A DNA stretch of 64,000 nt from the NCBI GenBank assembly GCA_965249745.1, contig OZ252252.1, positions 2,108,001-2,172,000 of the forward strand, in the 5' to 3' direction. Both the position numbers and the translations under genes were made by a program. The DNA comes from JANYHH01 sp965249745 (lineage in GTDB: Bacteria > Deinococcota > Deinococci > Deinococcales > JAAFIG01). Below, piece after piece: positions 45,029 to 52,720 of this stretch; the first letter of the stretch is position 1; each line of letters opens with the position of its first letter. The notes beneath the pieces were generated by a model, which worked only from the letters and a program-made list of their open reading frames with translations, did no database searches and had not been told where the DNA came from.

Positions 45029-45925
45029 TTACACTGCTTTGGTGATGACGCCGTTCAGACCACCTGGGAAGAAGCCGCCGCTGACGCTTCCACCGAGGTA
45101 GACAATCTTCAGCACTTCAGAAGTGCTGCGGCTGAACGCAATGGCGTCCGCGTCGGTCGGCTGGATGTTAGCCTTGCCGCCCACGACGATGCCCTGATCC
45201 TTGCCCCCACCGACGGAGCCGCGTAGGTCAGAGATTTTCTGCACGATGGTCTGCACCGTCACGTTGTACGCCGTGACTACGGTGTCCTTTTCTTTGTAGA
45301 GGAGGGTGCGAATCTGGCCCGCGTGATACGCCTCGACGCCGAGAATCCCTGCGGCCGCCTCGAGGAAATCCTTTTTGGTGATGGATCGTGCAGCGCCCTT
45401 GTACGCGGTCACGCCGACATCTTCAAAAATAAAGGCTCCATGCAGGAAGAACAGTTCGTTGGCGTAAGGATCGAAGGCTGGGTTCAAGGTGACAGGATTT
45501 CCCGGCGTTGAGAAGGCGGCGTTGGCGGCGTCAGCGAAGGCTGTGCCGATATTGATCTGTGGCCGGGGCACGGCCAGCGCGCCAAGGTTCTTCCGCAAAA
45601 ACTTCACGTGAGCGATCTCGTCGTTGGCGATTTCCTCGGCGTAGGCCTGAATGGCGGGCGTGGCGAAGGTGACCTTCTTGCCGCCCACGGAGGCGGGACC
45701 GCCACCGGCGTCGGCGGCATCCAAGCCCTTGCCGAACGCGGCCCAGGAGTAAAATTCTGCCTCGAGGTATTCCAGGTTCAGCGCGAAGTTGAGCACGTCA
45801 ACGTCAACGTCTGGCATTTCGGCGACAACGGCGGGAATGCAGGCGGTCAGGGCTGCGCCCGCGCCCATCATGCCAAAGCTTTGCAGGGCTTGACGACGGT
45901 TGAACTTGCGAGTTTCGGTTGACAT
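45029..45925 (-). CDS. Exported ferritin-like (desiccation-related type) protein with Tat signal
   Basis: 298 residues. The N-terminus has a twin-arginine motif (KFNRRQALQSFG) and a hydrophobic stretch ending near ALTAC, possibly a lipobox. The body is a ferritin-like four-helix bundle: NLEYLEAEFYSWA, AEEIANDEIAHVKFLRK, FLHGAFIFEDVGVTAYKGA and GVEAYHAGQIRTLLY give the E, ExxH, E, ExxH carboxylate-bridged di-iron pattern. Similar proteins in plants and bacteria are linked with desiccation and oxidative stress. GGAGG lies 6-10 nt before the ATG. A role in extracytoplasmic iron or peroxide handling is inference. Confidence 0.88.
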   Translation of the reverse strand: MSTETRKFNRRQALQSFGMMGAGAALTACIPAVVAEMPDVDVDVLNFALNLEYLEAEFYSWAAFGKGLDAADAGGGPASVGGKKVTFATPAIQAYAEEIANDEIAHVKFLRKNLGALAVPRPQINIGTAFADAANAAFSTPGNPVTLNPAFDPYANELFFLHGAFIFEDVGVTAYKGAARSITKKDFLEAAAGILGVEAYHAGQIRTLLYKEKDTVVTAYNVTVQTIVQKISDLRGSVGGGKDQGIVVGGKANIQPTDADAIAFSRSTSEVLKIVYLGGSVSGGFFPGGLNGVITKAV

Positions 45926-46127
45926 AATTCCTCCAACCGAGGGGATGCGGCCGCAACGCCATCGGTAGTTTGAAGCGCTTCACAGGGTATACGCGGGCCA
46001 GCCCAGATTGGATGTGCGAAATCATTGTGCCAGACGCACTTGAAATGTATTTCCGCTTTGTATTCGCGGTTCGTTGTCTCTCCGATCAGTTAACCTCGAT
46101 CAGTGTGAGATTGCCTATGATGCTCGA

Positions 46128-47333
46128 GTGAAACCCAAGTGGTGGGTTCAGCGATTCGATCGAAGGGTGTTCTGGCTGCTCGTGTGGCTCTGGAGTTCCA
46201 ATGCGCTGGCCGCGCCAACCGGACAGATCGCGTTTCTGCGCGGTGACGCCGCCTACGTCTTAAACATTAAAAGGGCGACTCGAGTCAAATTGCCGTTTTC
46301 AAATCGGGCCGAACTGGTACGAATCGCCCCGAGGGGTGGGGCGGTCGTGTACTTCGTGCGTCCCAGAGGGGTGAGTTCGGCGGCGGCGCGGGTTTATCAC
46401 GCCTTCATCAGTCGTCCTCCGTACCGGGTGGCGCACCTGCTGCCAGCGCCGATGGATCGGGTTCCGCTCTACACCCAAGTCACCTGGAATGCGGCTGGCT
46501 CGAGGTTAACGCTCATCCTGGACAGGTTTGAAACGGACCCAGGGCGGTGGCAGAACGGGTCAGTCTTCGAGTACCGGGTCCGTGCGGCGCAGGTCGTCAA
46601 ACTTAATTCCGTCCCCAGAGCCATGTCGCGGAACGGGCGCTGGGAGATATTTCAGACGGGCAAAACGATTCAAGTGCGTGACCGCCGCACGGGGCGTACC
46701 CGAGTCGTATTCTCGTACGGTCAGCCTGGACGACTGCTGAAGCGTCTGCAAGGCGTACCGGATTACAGCCCGGATTTTCAGGATGGGGCTGAGGGTTGGT
46801 GGCTGGGTGGACTGAGCGTTTCAGCCGACGGCGCGGAAGCCTCATTCGTGACCAACGCTGGATCGGGCAGCAGTGCGGCGGGTGGCAATTCGTACTTCAT
46901 CGGCGCGTTCTCGGTAGGTGTTCGCACGGGGGCTGTGCGTTTACTTTCTTACTGCGTCGGTTGCAAATCGCCGTACCTCGAGCGGTCCCCGGATGGGCAG
47001 AAGTTGCTGTTCGCCTATGCTAGTCACGCCAGCGCCGCCGATAACTCGTGGACGGGCGAGGTGATCGAATGGCGCTCGGGCCGCACCCGTGAGTTGATTT
47101 TCAACACGCCTGAAGCGGCCCCGACCGGCGCGGCCAACCTGACCTGGGGTTGGAGCTGGTCGCCAGACTCTAAGTTCATTGCCTTGGCGGTCAATTACTA
47201 CGATCCGGTGAGTTACGACTTTGCCGAGTCGCGCTTGAAACACGATTTCAAGGTGTACGTCCGCGCCATTGGTACCGGCGCAGCCGTGCGTGTCATCCCT
47301 GCCGCTCGAGACCCATCCTGGGGGCGTCTCTAG
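46128..47333 (+). CDS. Secreted TolB-like beta-propeller protein
   Basis: 401 residues. Signal peptide (WLLVWLWSSNALAAP, cleavage near residue 30). The body consists of repeated beta-propeller blades of the TolB/WD40-like type: GGLSVSADGAEASFVTN, LERSPDGQKLLFAYAS and WSWSPDSKFIALAVNYY. No catalytic domain follows, so a binding or scaffold role is likely. GTG 46128 is chosen because TATGAT lies exactly 6 nt upstream and the signal peptide starts there. Confidence 0.82.
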   Translation: MKPKWWVQRFDRRVFWLLVWLWSSNALAAPTGQIAFLRGDAAYVLNIKRATRVKLPFSNRAELVRIAPRGGAVVYFVRPRGVSSAAARVYHAFISRPPYRVAHLLPAPMDRVPLYTQVTWNAAGSRLTLILDRFETDPGRWQNGSVFEYRVRAAQVVKLNSVPRAMSRNGRWEIFQTGKTIQVRDRRTGRTRVVFSYGQPGRLLKRLQGVPDYSPDFQDGAEGWWLGGLSVSADGAEASFVTNAGSGSSAAGGNSYFIGAFSVGVRTGAVRLLSYCVGCKSPYLERSPDGQKLLFAYASHASAADNSWTGEVIEWRSGRTRELIFNTPEAAPTGAANLTWGWSWSPDSKFIALAVNYYDPVSYDFAESRLKHDFKVYVRAIGTGAAVRVIPAARDPSWGRL

Positions 47334-47386
47334 CTTGATGTGCGTTTCGGTCAAGTTCTATGGGTCCAGCACGATATACTGCCCTC

Positions 47387-47911
47387 GTGGAACTCGAGTT
47401 GACGTGGTGGGACCCGTTGCTGATGGTTGTGCTGGCGGCGGCGGTGGCGCTCGGCGTGCGGCGCGGCGTGGCGACGCTGATCGTGGCGGTTGGCAGCTTG
47501 CTGGCCTGGTTCATCCTGAATATCATCGGCGTGTTTCTGGCTCCGATCGCCTTTTTGCTGGCGCTGGGAGCCGGGTATGGTTTGGGCGTGCTGTCGCGGA
47601 GCCTGATTAACAACGCTCTGGAATCAATCAACGATTCTGATCTGCTGACCTCGCTGCTCGGTGGGTTGGGGGGCTTGTTGCTCGGGCTGAGTGTGATTGC
47701 GGCCCTGACGCTGTCCTTTCCGACCAGCCCGAACTCCACCGCTGGACGCTTCGATTACCCGAGCACGCGGCTTCCGGTGTGGTTGTACAACGCCGTAGAA
47801 AAATCGGCCGTGCAACGCTTCCTGCGAAACGATCACGCTCGGGGCGGCTTGGAAGTCTGGGGCAGCGCCAGCCTAGTGCGCGGCTTGCTGATTCCCGACA
47901 AAAATCGTTGA
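47387..47911 (+). CDS. CvpA-like integral membrane protein
   Basis: 174 residues, with about four hydrophobic segments (LLMVVLAAAVALGVRRG, TLIVAVGSLLAWFILNII, LAPIAFLLALGAGYGLGV, GGLGGLLLGLSVIAALTL). The size and spacing resemble CvpA/colicin V production family proteins, but the match is weak and it may be an unrelated small membrane protein. GTG 47387 has TATACT exactly 6 nt upstream and no Shine-Dalgarno: a clear leaderless start. Ends 20 bp before the glmS promoter palindrome. Confidence 0.7.
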   Translation: MELELTWWDPLLMVVLAAAVALGVRRGVATLIVAVGSLLAWFILNIIGVFLAPIAFLLALGAGYGLGVLSRSLINNALESINDSDLLTSLLGGLGGLLLGLSVIAALTLSFPTSPNSTAGRFDYPSTRLPVWLYNAVEKSAVQRFLRNDHARGGLEVWGSASLVRGLLIPDKNR

Positions 47912-47931
47912 GGTATTTACACAACATACTC

Positions 47932-47946
47932 ATTCTACTGTAGAAT
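47932..47946 (+). promoter_or_regulatory. Palindrome overlapping the probable glmS promoter
   Basis: ATTCTAC-T-GTAGAAT is a perfect 15-bp palindrome. Its right half contains TAGAAT (47941-47946), a good -10, with TTTACA at 47916-47921 as a distant -35 (19-bp spacer). It could bind a repressor or be an accident of the -10 sequence. Confidence 0.5.
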
Positions 47947-48020
47947 GCTGGCTCGAGCGAGGCGGCCGTTCAGCTTCCACCTCAAGAGGAGGTTCTGGCT
48001 CAGACACGGTTCATTCGGGA

Positions 48021-48160
48021 AGCGCAAGGTCTCCAAGCCTGGAGAATACGAGGTGGGCGTCATCGAAGTTCTGCGGATGCGTCCCGGCTGCACACCCAGC
48101 CGCCCGAGAGAAAAGCCTTCGAGGAAAACGTGGCCGTGAGACCGCGACAACTCGAGGCGG
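48021..48160 (+). ncRNA. glmS-type self-cleaving ribozyme in the glmS leader
   Basis: The order and spacing of conserved glmS ribozyme elements is matched: cleavage site A/GCGCA (48021-48026), P1-like hairpin TCTCC-AAGCCT-GGAGA, ACGAGG, GGGCGTCATCGA, TGCGGATGCGTCCC, hairpin GGCTG-CACACC-CAGCC, then GAAAAC, stem CGTGG/CCGCG and ACAAC. Relative to B. subtilis as I recall it, GCGCC/GGCGG is here GCGCA/TGCGG, a compensated pair change in the helix that forms the active site. Glucosamine-6-phosphate normally triggers cleavage and mRNA decay. The 3' boundary is approximate. Confidence 0.8.
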
Positions 48161-48276
48161 GTGATGGGCGCTCGCCGCGCCGATAACAACTCCAAACGGT
48201 CGTGTCCGTCTCACGATGGACTGGACTCTCTTGACTCGGGCGGTACCGCTCGAGGGTGGGCGATTGAGGTTTTTTG

Positions 48277-50097
48277 ATGTGTGGAATCGTTGGTTATATC
48301 GGGGGGCGCAACGCGACGGACGTGCTGATTGACGGACTCTCCAAGCTGGAATATCGCGGCTACGACAGCGCGGGCGTGGCCGTCAACACCGGAAGCACTT
48401 TGGAAGTCAGGAAGAATGCGGGCAAGTTGGCTGTCCTGCAAGGTGAGCTGAAACAGCAACACCTGACCGGGACGCTCGGGATTGGTCACACCCGCTGGGC
48501 GACGCACGGTAAGCCCAACGACGTGAACGCCCACCCGCACGCCAGCGAGGATGGGCAGATCGTCATTATTCACAATGGGATTATTGAGAATTACTTGCCG
48601 CTAAAAGAGGGTCTGCTTTCTAGAGGGCATCAGTTCAAATCCGAGACCGACTCCGAGGTGCTGGCGCACTTGATCGAAGAGGCGTACCGTGGCAACCTCG
48701 AGATGGCCGTTCGGGAGGCGCTCTCCAAGGTGCGTGGGGCGTACGGCATCGTCGTGACGCACGCCGCGCACCGCGAGATCGTGGCGGCCCGCACGGTCAG
48801 CCCGTTGGTCATGGGTGTCGGTGTCGGGGAGATGTTCCTCGCGTCCGATGTGCCAGCCCTGCTGCCGTACACCCGTAACATGATCTTTTTGCACGACGGT
48901 GATCTAGTCGTGCTGCACGAAGACAGCTATCGCATCAGCGATCTGGCAGGGAATCCGCAAACTCGAGAGGTGACGCAGATTGACTGGGACGCCGAGGCGG
49001 CCGAGAAGGGCGGCTTCGACACGTTCATGCTAAAGGAGATCTACGAGCAGCCCCAGGCGCTCACCAACACGCTACTGGGCCGCTTGCACGACGAGACCGG
49101 CGAGGTGGAACTGGAGCTGAACCTCGAGCCGGGGAGCTTCAAACGCATCAGCATCATCGCTTGCGGAACCGCCTTTTACGCCGGTCTGGTCGGCGAGTAC
49201 CTGATCGAACAGCTTGCCCGGATTCCGGTCGAAGTGGATGTCGCCTCGGAATACCGGTACCGCCAGCCGCTCGTCTCCGAGAACACGCTGGCGATCGTCA
49301 TCTCGCAGTCCGGTGAGACGATTGACACGCTGGAAGCCTTGCGCGAAGCCAAGAAGGGCGGCGCGAAAACCCTCGGGGTGATTAACGCCAAGGGCAGCAG
49401 CATGACGCGTGAGGTGGACGACACGCTGTACATTCACGCCGGGCCAGAGATCGGCGTGGCCAGCACCAAGGCGTACACCAGCATGGTCGGCGCGATGCTG
49501 ATGCTGGCGCTGTGGCTCGGACGTGCCAGAGGCACACTGGACGCCGCCAAGGGCGCGGAGCTGATCAAAGCGGCTCGAGCCTTACCGCGCCTCGTGGAGG
49601 AAGCTTTGGAGGAATCGCGGGTGGGGCAGATCAAAGCTGTGGCTGAAAAATATAAAGATGCCAGGGATTATCTGTTCATGGGTCGCGGCGTGAACTCACC
49701 GACCGCCTTCGAGGGCGCGTTGAAGCTTAAGGAAATCAGTTACATCCACGCCGAGGCCTACGCGGCCGGAGAGATGAAACACGGCCCGATCGCATTGATA
49801 GACGAAACGCTTCCGGTCGTGGTGATCGCCACCGATTCTGACCTGTTGGAGAAAACCATCAGCAACATCCAAGAGGTTCGCGCTCGAGGCGGCAAGGTGA
49901 TTGCGGTCGTCAGTGACGGTGATACCGATGCCTCCCGGCACGCCGACGATGTGATTCGCGTTCCGAAGACGATGGAAAGCGTTTCTCCAGTCGTGAACGT
50001 CGTGGCGTTGCAACTGCTGGCGTACTTCACGGCCACGGCTTTAGGCAGAGACGTGGACAAGCCGCGTAATCTGGCCAAGAGTGTCACGGTCGAATAA
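48277..50097 (+). CDS. glmS: Glutamine-fructose-6-phosphate aminotransferase
   Basis: 606 residues. Makes glucosamine-6-phosphate, the first step toward UDP-GlcNAc for cell wall. Catalytic Cys directly after Met (MCGIVGYIGG), glutaminase domain with GIGHTRWATHG and HNGIIENY, then two SIS isomerase domains (ISQSGETIDTLEALREA, GPEIGVASTKAYTSM) and the C-terminal tail ending NLAKSVTVE. ATG 48277 is required by the Cys nucleophile; TTGAGG lies about 8-13 nt upstream. The leader carries a glmS-type ribozyme, giving product feedback. A 17-bp terminator follows. Confidence 0.97.
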   Translation: MCGIVGYIGGRNATDVLIDGLSKLEYRGYDSAGVAVNTGSTLEVRKNAGKLAVLQGELKQQHLTGTLGIGHTRWATHGKPNDVNAHPHASEDGQIVIIHNGIIENYLPLKEGLLSRGHQFKSETDSEVLAHLIEEAYRGNLEMAVREALSKVRGAYGIVVTHAAHREIVAARTVSPLVMGVGVGEMFLASDVPALLPYTRNMIFLHDGDLVVLHEDSYRISDLAGNPQTREVTQIDWDAEAAEKGGFDTFMLKEIYEQPQALTNTLLGRLHDETGEVELELNLEPGSFKRISIIACGTAFYAGLVGEYLIEQLARIPVEVDVASEYRYRQPLVSENTLAIVISQSGETIDTLEALREAKKGGAKTLGVINAKGSSMTREVDDTLYIHAGPEIGVASTKAYTSMVGAMLMLALWLGRARGTLDAAKGAELIKAARALPRLVEEALEESRVGQIKAVAEKYKDARDYLFMGRGVNSPTAFEGALKLKEISYIHAEAYAAGEMKHGPIALIDETLPVVVIATDSDLLEKTISNIQEVRARGGKVIAVVSDGDTDASRHADDVIRVPKTMESVSPVVNVVALQLLAYFTATALGRDVDKPRNLAKSVTVE

Positions 50098-50100
50098 GCA

Positions 50101-50138
50101 AAAAGTCGGTTACGGTCGCCTGACCGTAACCGACTTTT
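50101..50138. terminator. Strong bidirectional terminator after glmS
   Basis: AAAAGTCGGTTACGGTC (50101-50117), loop GCCT, GACCGTAACCGACTTTT (50122-50138): a perfect 17-bp stem bordered by A- and T-runs, serving glmS and the convergent gene at 50169. Confidence 0.95.
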
Positions 50139-50168
50139 CATGTCCCGCTGCGGGTACTCGAGAAGCGA

Positions 50169-50687
50169 TTAGTTCTGAGCCGTCCAACTCGCCCGCTCGA
50201 GTCGCGCTAGGCTAACGTAGTTGAGTTGCGGGTCTTCATCGCGCCCGAGAGACAAAACGCCACTGACCGCGATCTCCTGACCGGTTTCCGGAACCTTCTG
50301 ACCTGGCACGAGGCGCACCAAAACCGCGTCCGTGGCGACCGGAGAGGGTTCACTGTTGTCAGCCGCAAAGACCACGGTCACGTCGCGCGGGTAATCGCCC
50401 GCTTCGGCGCACGGGGAGCAGACGCTCTTCCGGGACAGGCTGAGCACGAACCGGTCGGGGAAACGTGGGTCGCTGGCCGCGTACCCAACGACCCGCACCG
50501 GCTGACCACCGAGGCTTTTGGCTCGAGCGGCGTACTCGAGACCGCGCACGGTCACGCTGCTGTATAGCTCTGTCATTGACAGCGGCACAGGCTTGGGAGG
50601 TGGAACAGATCCCATGCCGAGCCAGACGGCCGCGACCAGTGCGGCCGCCGTGACAACGGTCAGGACGATGACGTTATTTGGCTTCAC
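50169..50687 (-). CDS. Membrane-anchored protein of unknown function, coupled to alkaline phosphatase
   Basis: 172 residues. One N-terminal transmembrane helix (VIVLTVVTAAALVAAVWLGM), then an extracytoplasmic beta-rich domain: GGQPVRVVGYAASDPRFPDR, VCSPCAEAGDYPRD with a CxxC, and GQEIAVSGVLSLGRDED. The pattern suggests an OB-fold but no family was recognised. The GTG start lies inside the alkaline phosphatase gene (14-bp overlap with its end), so translation is coupled and a shared role at the cell surface is likely. Confidence 0.72.
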   Translation of the reverse strand: MKPNNVIVLTVVTAAALVAAVWLGMGSVPPPKPVPLSMTELYSSVTVRGLEYAARAKSLGGQPVRVVGYAASDPRFPDRFVLSLSRKSVCSPCAEAGDYPRDVTVVFAADNSEPSPVATDAVLVRLVPGQKVPETGQEIAVSGVLSLGRDEDPQLNYVSLARLERASWTAQN

Positions 50688-52434
50688 GTTCGGGGTTGAG
50701 TCCCATCGCACGGGCCATCATAAAGAAGATTTCGGTCTGATCCATCGTGCCTTTGAACAGGTTCGAGCCGGGACCCCAAGCGTAGAGCGGCACGGGGTCG
50801 GCGCTGTGAACGCCCTGCGACTGATCCTTGGGCAAGTTGCCGATTCGCTGGTACGCGCCGGGTTCACTGCACACGGCCGGGTTGGGCTTGTAGCCGCCCT
50901 GACCGTCTGACACGGTGGGAACTTTGAAGTCCTCGCGGCTGCTGAAGGTCTCGCAGTAATCCGGGAAGGCTCCGAATCCGACCGCCAGGGTGCGGGCGGC
51001 GCTCGGGAGCGGGATGCCGTTGGCATCGCGTTGATCGCTGTAATTCGGGAAGCCCGCCTTCTCGTAAACGCCGATTGACTCGCGGTTGCCGGGTCCCTTG
51101 CTGTTGTCATAGCCGCCGTACACGCTCAACGAGTGCCCGTGGTCGGCCGTCACGACGACCAGCGTGTCGTCGCGCGTCGCGGCCCAGTCCTTAGCGTATT
51201 TGACGGCCTTGTCCATCTCCAGGACATCGAACATGGCTCGAGTCCAATCCAGCGGGTGCAGGTACTTGTCCACCATGCCAGCTTCCACCATCAGAAAGAA
51301 GCCCTTGTCCTGCTTTTGCAGCGATTCGACCGCCTTCTGCGTCATGTCCCACAGGTACGGCATGTCGGTGAAGCCTCCCAGAGCGGCCGGGCGCTTCCAC
51401 ACGGCGCGATCCAAGTAACTCGGCATGTTGTCCAGATTAAACAGCCCGAACAGCTTGGCTGGGGCGCTCTGCTTCAGTAGTTCTGTGCGGTTGCTGACGA
51501 AGCTGTACCCCAGCTTCTGTGACTCGGTGATCCAATCGGTGCTGTCCTTGCGCCTCGAGCCTGCGGCACTCTGCGGGATGAAATCCTCGCTGCCCCCCAA
51601 GAGCAGCACGTCAGGCTTCACGTTGCCGCGAAAGTACTGATCGGCAATCGCCGAGTAATCGCCGCGCCGCCGGGTATGAGTTGCAAACGCGGCTGGGGTC
51701 GCATCGGTTCCGAAGACGTTGCTGACGATGCCGACGCCCGCCCCTCGAGTGCGCTTCAAGATTTCGGTGATGATCTCCACGCGCGGATTGTCCAGCGTGT
51801 CAGCCGAGTTGTCCGGGTAGACGTTCAGCGCGTTGACCTGGACCTTCTGTCCGCTGGCGATGCTCGAGGCGCTGTTGGCGCTGTCTACAATGTACGAGTC
51901 GTAACTGCTGGTAGTGATGCTGGCCATGCCGCCCGGATTGGTCTGCATCTCCAATAGGCCCTTCGGCATACCGTTAGCGGGGTTGTATCCCTTGGCGATC
52001 ACGCTCGCGCCGTGCAGGGTGTTCCAGCTCATGCCGTCGGCGATGAATAGGATCACGTTCTTGGCAGGCTTCAATGGCTTCGGAGCCGAAACGCCCGTCC
52101 AGACCGCACTTTTCTTGACCTCGCCCTTGGCGTCGCGGACGCGCACTTCCAGCGTGTTCTGCCCGGCTCTGGCGGTCACGTTGCGAAGCGTCCACTCGGC
52201 TTGACCGGCCCCCTGGGAGCTTTGCACCAGCCCGTCCAGCTTGCGGCCGTTCAAGGTGATCTCGTACTCGCCGAGCGTCTCGAGCTTGCTGACCTCGACG
52301 CGCAGGTCAACCCGTTGACCCGCCAAGAGGACCGCACCGTCGTAAGGGTAGATGTTGATGTCCGAGGCGCTCGGTGCGCCGATGGCGGCTGCGGCCACGA
52401 CGACCAGCGGGAGCGCGATCCAAAATGGTTTCAT
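50674..52434 (-). CDS. Secreted alkaline phosphatase
   Basis: 586 residues. Signal peptide (MKPFWIALPLVVVAAAAIG). An N-terminal beta-sandwich (about 25-125) precedes the alkaline phosphatase superfamily core: ILFIADGMSWNTLHGASV gives the first metal Asp, DSANSASSIASGQ the catalytic Ser nucleophile, MVEAGMVDKYLHPLDW and VVTADHGHSLSVYGG further metal ligands, and QGVHSADPVPLYAWGPG the distal His. It releases phosphate from monoesters outside the cytoplasm. GGAGG lies 6-10 nt before the ATG. An accessory membrane gene overlaps its end. Confidence 0.95.
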   Translation of the reverse strand: MKPFWIALPLVVVAAAAIGAPSASDINIYPYDGAVLLAGQRVDLRVEVSKLETLGEYEITLNGRKLDGLVQSSQGAGQAEWTLRNVTARAGQNTLEVRVRDAKGEVKKSAVWTGVSAPKPLKPAKNVILFIADGMSWNTLHGASVIAKGYNPANGMPKGLLEMQTNPGGMASITTSSYDSYIVDSANSASSIASGQKVQVNALNVYPDNSADTLDNPRVEIITEILKRTRGAGVGIVSNVFGTDATPAAFATHTRRRGDYSAIADQYFRGNVKPDVLLLGGSEDFIPQSAAGSRRKDSTDWITESQKLGYSFVSNRTELLKQSAPAKLFGLFNLDNMPSYLDRAVWKRPAALGGFTDMPYLWDMTQKAVESLQKQDKGFFLMVEAGMVDKYLHPLDWTRAMFDVLEMDKAVKYAKDWAATRDDTLVVVTADHGHSLSVYGGYDNSKGPGNRESIGVYEKAGFPNYSDQRDANGIPLPSAARTLAVGFGAFPDYCETFSSREDFKVPTVSDGQGGYKPNPAVCSEPGAYQRIGNLPKDQSQGVHSADPVPLYAWGPGSNLFKGTMDQTEIFFMMARAMGLNPEREAK

Positions 52435-52720
52435 GTGTTCCTCCGTCCGTCATGGTCACGGGTCAATGTCAGCGTTCTGTCAGTTGTGAACCGATGGCTT
52501 CGCCGGGCGCGATGTCGTTGTCTCTCGGGTCGCGCAGAGCGTCGCTGGAAAATCTGGCGCGTTGTTCGGTAAGACTCGAGCGAATCTGAAGCCATGACTG
52601 ACCCTCGAGCGCTGCGCCTCGTGGATCTCGGAGGCCCATCAACAGATTATGGGTGCTCGAGGCGAAACTGGGCGTCTGTCATGAAACCGTGACGTGGAAC
52701 GCTTCAGTACTGACTCTGGC

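Noticed and set aside
45911..45927. TTATGTCAA at the start of the ferritin-like gene resembling an RDRM half site
   Set aside because: It is formed by the start codon and first codons (ATG-TCA) and lacks the second arm.
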